In this document: positions 12,968 to 16,192 of the stretch, in pieces
How the letters are laid out: every line of letters starts with the position of its first letter
Numbering within the stretch: position 1 is the stretch's first letter
Source: RGIG5327 sp045612485
Lineage (GTDB): Bacteria; Verrucomicrobiota; Lentisphaeria; Victivallales; UBA1829
Length of the DNA stretch: 16,192 bases
Direction of reading: 5' to 3'
NCBI GenBank assembly: GCA_045612485.1
Contig: JAZKZE010000141.1
Coordinates: forward strand, 1 to 16,192
The notes under the pieces: model-generated
Told to the model about the DNA's origin: nothing
Database searches by the model: none
Seen by the model: only the letters and a program-made list of their open reading frames with translations
Program-made: the position numbers and the translations under genes

Positions 12968-15769
12968 TTATTTCTTTTCATTAATGGCAGCCTGTGCCGC
13001 CGCCAGACGGGCAAGGGGAACACGGAAGGGACTGCAGGAGACATAGGAAAGTCCTGCATTGTGGCAGAATTCCACGCTTCTTGCTTCTCCGCCCTGTTCA
13101 CCGCAGATACCGATCTTGAGGGCAGCATTGGTCTTTCTGCCTTCGGTAAGAGCGTGTTTCACCAGGAAACCCACTCCTTCCGTATCAATGGTCTGGAAGG
13201 GGTCGGCGGGAAGGATCTTCTTACCCACATAATCTCCCAGGAATCCACCCACATCGTCACGGCTGAAACCGAATGTCATCTGGGTGAGGTCGTTGGTACC
13301 GAAGGAGAAGAAGTCCGCTTCCTTTGCCATTTCGCCTGCGAGAATGGCTGCACGGGGGATTTCGATCATGGTACCGAGAAGGTAGGAGATCTTTTTGACT
13401 TTGAATTTCTTTGCCACTTCCTCTGCCGCCCGGGCGATAATGACTTTCTGATTCTGCAATTCTTTGGGATCGCATACTACAGGAATCATGATTTCCGGTT
13501 TGCATTTGATGCCTTCTTTGGCAAGTTCGCATGCCGCTTCAAAAATGGCACAAGCCTGCATTTTGGTCACTTCCGGATAGGTGATACCCAGACGCACGCC
13601 GCGATGCCCCATCATGGGATTGCTTTCCTTGAGAGCTTCGGAACGCTTCTGCAAGTCGGCAAGAGAAATCCCGATCGCCTTGGCAAGTTCCTTCTGCTGA
13701 TCGGCACTGTGAGGTACAAATTCATGCAGCGGGGGGTCAAGGAGACGGATTGTGACAGAACATCCTTTCATGGCTTTGAGGGTACTCTTCACATCGTTCT
13801 TCACAAAGGGGAAGAGATCTTTGAGGGCTTTTTCCCGTTCTTCCAGAGAGGAGGAGAGGATCATCTTGCGCAGAGCGAACAGAGGCTTTGCCGCGCCTTT
13901 GCCGTAGAACATGTGTTCTGTACGGAAAAGACCGATGCCTTCCGCTCCGAAACTCTTTGCCAGAGCCGCATCTTCCGCAGTATCCGCATTGGCACGCACG
14001 CCCAGTTTGCGGAAGGAATCTGCAAGACGCATGAATTTCTGGAATCTGGGATTTTCGCTGGAATCCATAGTGGCGACTTCCCCGGCATAAGCATAACCTC
14101 TTGTACCGTTGAGGGAGATGATATCGCCTTCTTTGAAGGTATATTTACCAGCTTTGAAGGTTCCGGCAACTTCGTCGATCTGCATACCGTCCGCTCCGAC
14201 GATACAGCATTTGCCCCAGCCGCGGCAGACGAGAGCAGCATGACTTGTCATACCGCCTCTGGCTGTAAGGATACCGTCAGCAGCCCGCATACCTTCCACG
14301 TCTTCCGGATTGGTTTCTTCTCTCACCAGAATGGTCTTGATGCCTTTGGCTGCAAGAGCCACCGCTTTTTCAGAAGTGAAGACGATCTTGCCCACAGCAC
14401 CGCCGGGACCTGCGGGAAGTCCGGTAATGACAAGGGAGGCACTCTTTTCCGCTTTGGGGTCGAGAATGGGGTGGAGAAGTTCATCCAGCTGATTGGTGCT
14501 GACACGGCATACGGCGGTTTTTTCGTCGATCATGCCTTCATCCAGCATATCCATTGCCATGTTCAATGCGGCAGTACCGGTACGTTTTCCAACGCGGCAT
14601 TGCAGCATGTAAAGTCTGCCTTCCTGAATGGTGAACTCAATATCCAGCATATCGTGGTAATGTTTTTCCAGTTTGGCACGGATGGCACAAAGTTCCTTGT
14701 AGATCTTCGGCAGAAGTTCCTGCATGGATTTGAGGTTTTTATTCTTTTCATTTTTGGTATCGTCATTGAGAGGATTGGGGGTACGGGTTCCTGCCACCAC
14801 ATCTTCCCCCTGGGCATTGACCAGCCATTCCCCGTAGAAACGATTGTCTCCGGTTGCAGGGTCACGGGTGAAGGCTACTCCTGTAGCGGAGCTGTCACCC
14901 ATATTTCCGAATACCATACTCTGTACGTTTACAGCAGTCCCCCAGTCATCCGGGATCCCTTCGATCCTGCGGTAGGCGACGGCTTTTTTCCCGTTCCAGC
15001 TTTTGAATACGGCACCGATACCGCCCCAGAGCTGTTCTTCTGCATCATCCGGAAAGTCGGCTTTCAGGACTTTTTTCACGGTTTTCTTGAAGTCTGTGCA
15101 AAGTTTTTTCAGATCCGCAACGGTAAGATCCGTGTCAGAAGTATAGCCTTTTTTTGCTTTGAGAGCAGCCATCTGATCATCCAGCTGTTTACGGATCCCG
15201 CCTTTTTCCGCATCCGGTTCGATGCCTTCGGCTTTTTCCATCACCACATCGGAATACATCATAATAAGACGGCGGTAAGCATCATAAACAAATCTTTCAT
15301 TGCCGGTGCGCTTGATAAGGCCGGGAATGGTCTTGGAAGAAAGCCCCACATTGAGGACAGTTTCCATCATGCCGGGCATGGAGGATCTTGCTCCGGAACG
15401 GCAGGAGACCAAAAGAGGATTGGAGGGATCTCCGAACTTCATCCCCATGTTTTTTTCCACCATTTTCACGGCTTCTTTCACGGCTTTTTCCAGAGAGGCA
15501 GGATATTTCATCCCTTCTTTGAAATAGTCCACACAACATTCTGTTGTAATGGTGAAACCTGCGGGAACGGGCATGTTGAGGTTAGCCATTTCAGCAAGGT
15601 TTGCCCCTTTTCCCCCCAGAAGGTTCTTCATGGAAGCATCCCCTTCTGTCATTCCTTTTCCGAAGAGATAGACATATTTCTTCATGTCCGTCATGCTCTT
15701 CTTTCCACATTTGGTTGCTGCCGCTTTTTTACATGCGGTTTTCTTTGCGGCACATTTCTTAACTGCCAT
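12968..15769 (-). CDS. ppdK: Pyruvate, phosphate dikinase
   Basis: The 933-residue protein interconverts pyruvate, ATP and phosphate with PEP, AMP and pyrophosphate. From the N-terminus it has an ATP-grasp region (KNLLGGKGANLAEM, SCRSGARSSMPGMMETV), a central swivelling domain with the phosphohistidine in ARGGMTSHAAL (H510), and a C-terminal TIM barrel ending in GICGEQGG (C889, the acid/base cysteine) and YVSCSPFRVPLARLAAAQA. Length fits the family (about 875-890) plus a 25-residue Lys/Cys/Ala-rich head. ATG 15769 is preceded by AAGGT. An in-frame ATG at 15835 also has a GGAG, but its 22 extra residues use codons such as CCA and TCA that look foreign to the gene body. In anaerobes it serves glycolysis or gluconeogenesis. 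It could supply PEP to the NeuB reaction, but it lies on the opposite strand as an independent unit. Confidence 0.95.
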   Translation of the reverse strand: MAVKKCAAKKTACKKAAATKCGKKSMTDMKKYVYLFGKGMTEGDASMKNLLGGKGANLAEMANLNMPVPAGFTITTECCVDYFKEGMKYPASLEKAVKEAVKMVEKNMGMKFGDPSNPLLVSCRSGARSSMPGMMETVLNVGLSSKTIPGLIKRTGNERFVYDAYRRLIMMYSDVVMEKAEGIEPDAEKGGIRKQLDDQMAALKAKKGYTSDTDLTVADLKKLCTDFKKTVKKVLKADFPDDAEEQLWGGIGAVFKSWNGKKAVAYRRIEGIPDDWGTAVNVQSMVFGNMGDSSATGVAFTRDPATGDNRFYGEWLVNAQGEDVVAGTRTPNPLNDDTKNEKNKNLKSMQELLPKIYKELCAIRAKLEKHYHDMLDIEFTIQEGRLYMLQCRVGKRTGTAALNMAMDMLDEGMIDEKTAVCRVSTNQLDELLHPILDPKAEKSASLVITGLPAGPGGAVGKIVFTSEKAVALAAKGIKTILVREETNPEDVEGMRAADGILTARGGMTSHAALVCRGWGKCCIVGADGMQIDEVAGTFKAGKYTFKEGDIISLNGTRGYAYAGEVATMDSSENPRFQKFMRLADSFRKLGVRANADTAEDAALAKSFGAEGIGLFRTEHMFYGKGAAKPLFALRKMILSSSLEEREKALKDLFPFVKNDVKSTLKAMKGCSVTIRLLDPPLHEFVPHSADQQKELAKAIGISLADLQKRSEALKESNPMMGHRGVRLGITYPEVTKMQACAIFEAACELAKEGIKCKPEIMIPVVCDPKELQNQKVIIARAAEEVAKKFKVKKISYLLGTMIEIPRAAILAGEMAKEADFFSFGTNDLTQMTFGFSRDDVGGFLGDYVGKKILPADPFQTIDTEGVGFLVKHALTEGRKTNAALKIGICGEQGGEARSVEFCHNAGLSYVSCSPFRVPLARLAAAQAAINEKK

Positions 15770-15811
15770 TTTCTTACCTTTCACTTTTACTGATCCATGT
15801 CCGGCTGTCAC

Positions 15812-15825
15812 TCCCAAAACTGGGA
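15812..15825 (-). promoter_or_regulatory. Small hairpin in the dikinase leader
   Basis: TCCCA (15812-15816) and TGGGA (15821-15825) form a 5-bp stem with a four-base loop, between the two candidate dikinase start codons. It is short and could be chance; if the upstream ATG is not used, it lies in the 5' leader. Confidence 0.25.
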
Positions 15826-15848
15826 TGAGGAACATTGATCTCCAGTAC

Positions 15849-15875
15849 TTTTACTTCTTTTACTTCTTTTACTTC
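15849..15875. repeat. Three exact 9-bp tandem repeats upstream of ppdK
   Basis: TTTTACTTC is repeated three times without interruption (15849-15857, 15858-15866, 15867-15875). Partial copies flank it. On the dikinase strand this is a purine-rich GAAGTAAAA array just upstream of the GGAG and ATG at 15835, within the expected promoter or leader region. Confidence 0.85.
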
Positions 15876-15893
15876 TACTTTTTTCTTTTTATC

Positions 15894-15916
15894 AAAAATA
15901 CGGGGAAACTTCCCCG
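15894..15916 (-). terminator. Intrinsic terminator of the right-edge gene
   Basis: Read on the minus strand, CGGGGA and TCCCCG (15901-15916) form a 6-bp stem with a four-base loop, followed by TATTTTT (down to 15894). It lies 31 bases beyond the stop of the right-edge gene and separates it from ppdK, which therefore needs its own promoter between about 15770 and 15894. Confidence 0.75.
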
Positions 15917-15947
15917 GAAAAATATTAAAATTACTCAAACAGAAGAT

Positions 15948-16192
15948 TTATCGGAAACTGCGGAAGGCCTTGAGGATCTCTTCCCGTTTCAGATTCTTTT
16001 TATGGTCGATCATCATAAATGGCCCATTGATCTCTGCTTCAAAACGTACTCCGTTTATATATACTTCCTTACGCGCCCGCACAAGTTCATATTTTTTCTT
16101 TGCTTTGGGGAAAGAAAGATCATATTTATAGAACGCCACTTCCCTTCCTGCGATCTTGATGGCAAGCCCGTCTTCCGCACGGACCGGTTCCA
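15948..16192 (-). CDS. C-terminal part of an unrecognised protein (runs off the right edge)
   Basis: An open frame on the minus strand comes in from the window edge and stops at TAA (15950-15948), giving 81 codons including a partial one. The window ends on an incomplete codon ending in TG, followed by EPVRAEDGLAIKIAGREVAF; that codon could be a start or lie within a longer protein. The visible region is basic and mixed alpha/beta, with KAKKKYELVRARKEVYING and IDHKKNLKREEILKAFRSFR. No domain, signal or membrane segment is recognised. It has its own terminator, which supports it being a real gene end. A GTG at 16139 is internal to the open frame and not needed as a start. Confidence 0.6.
   Translation of the reverse strand, partial: EPVRAEDGLAIKIAGREVAFYKYDLSFPKAKKKYELVRARKEVYINGVRFEAEINGPFMMIDHKKNLKREEILKAFRSFR

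Noticed and set aside
13061..15793. A 910-codon open frame on the plus strand opposite the dikinase gene
   Set aside because: It mirrors the dikinase codons exactly, is rich in His/Phe/Cys with no recognisable motif, and reflects codon bias of the true gene on the other strand.
15835..16131. Plus-strand 98-codon frame starting across the tandem repeats
   Set aside because: Its Ser/Thr/Phe-rich start merely reads the 9-bp repeats, and it runs antisense to the right-edge gene and through its terminator.

Overview
The window reads as one complete plus-strand biosynthetic operon of 11 genes (about 496 to 12609), preceded by the tail of a surface-type protein and followed by convergent housekeeping genes on the minus strand. 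G+C looks moderate, in the mid-40s by eye, and coding is dense with Shine-Dalgarno starts, so this is a bacterium. The pyruvate phosphate dikinase and the radical SAM enzymes suit an anaerobe. The beta-rich tail of the first protein and the Lys/Cys/Ala-rich head of the dikinase remind me of gut Lentisphaeria (Victivallales), but this placement is a guess from style and not shown by the sequence.

Layout. 1-276: C-terminus of a probable secreted or surface protein, closed by a strong terminator (301-334). 277-495: leader region with a weak promoter candidate and a hairpin just upstream of the first ribosome binding site. 496-4898: NeuB-family PEP-condensing synthase, acetolactate-synthase-like ThDP enzyme, KdsC-like HAD phosphatase and a zinc-type sugar C-methyltransferase. 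4899-5109: the only sizeable gap in the operon. 5110-9189: FkbM methyltransferase, SGNH hydrolase/acyltransferase and O-carbamoyltransferase. 9176-12609: a 114-residue unknown protein, two translationally coupled radical SAM/SPASM proteins and an extended-SDR epimerase/dehydratase. Two stacked intrinsic terminators (12635-12729) end the operon. 12730-12967 is a hairpin-rich convergent spacer. 12968-15769 (minus) is pyruvate phosphate dikinase, and 15948-16192 (minus) is the 3' end of an unrecognised gene with its own terminator.

How the genes may work together (inference). NeuB plus a KdsC-type phosphatase is the minimal pair that makes a 2-keto-3-deoxy sugar acid through a phosphorylated intermediate. 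The ThDP enzyme could add a two-carbon unit from pyruvate or make a keto-acid precursor. The C-methyltransferase, FkbM O-methyltransferase, SGNH enzyme, carbamoyltransferase, radical SAM pair and SDR are tailoring activities. The operon has no recognisable nucleotidyltransferase, glycosyltransferase, flippase or polymerase, so it probably makes a heavily decorated sugar-acid-like unit that is activated and attached by enzymes encoded elsewhere, or a small molecule. I do not recognise this gene set as a described pathway. It is the best candidate for a new system in the window.
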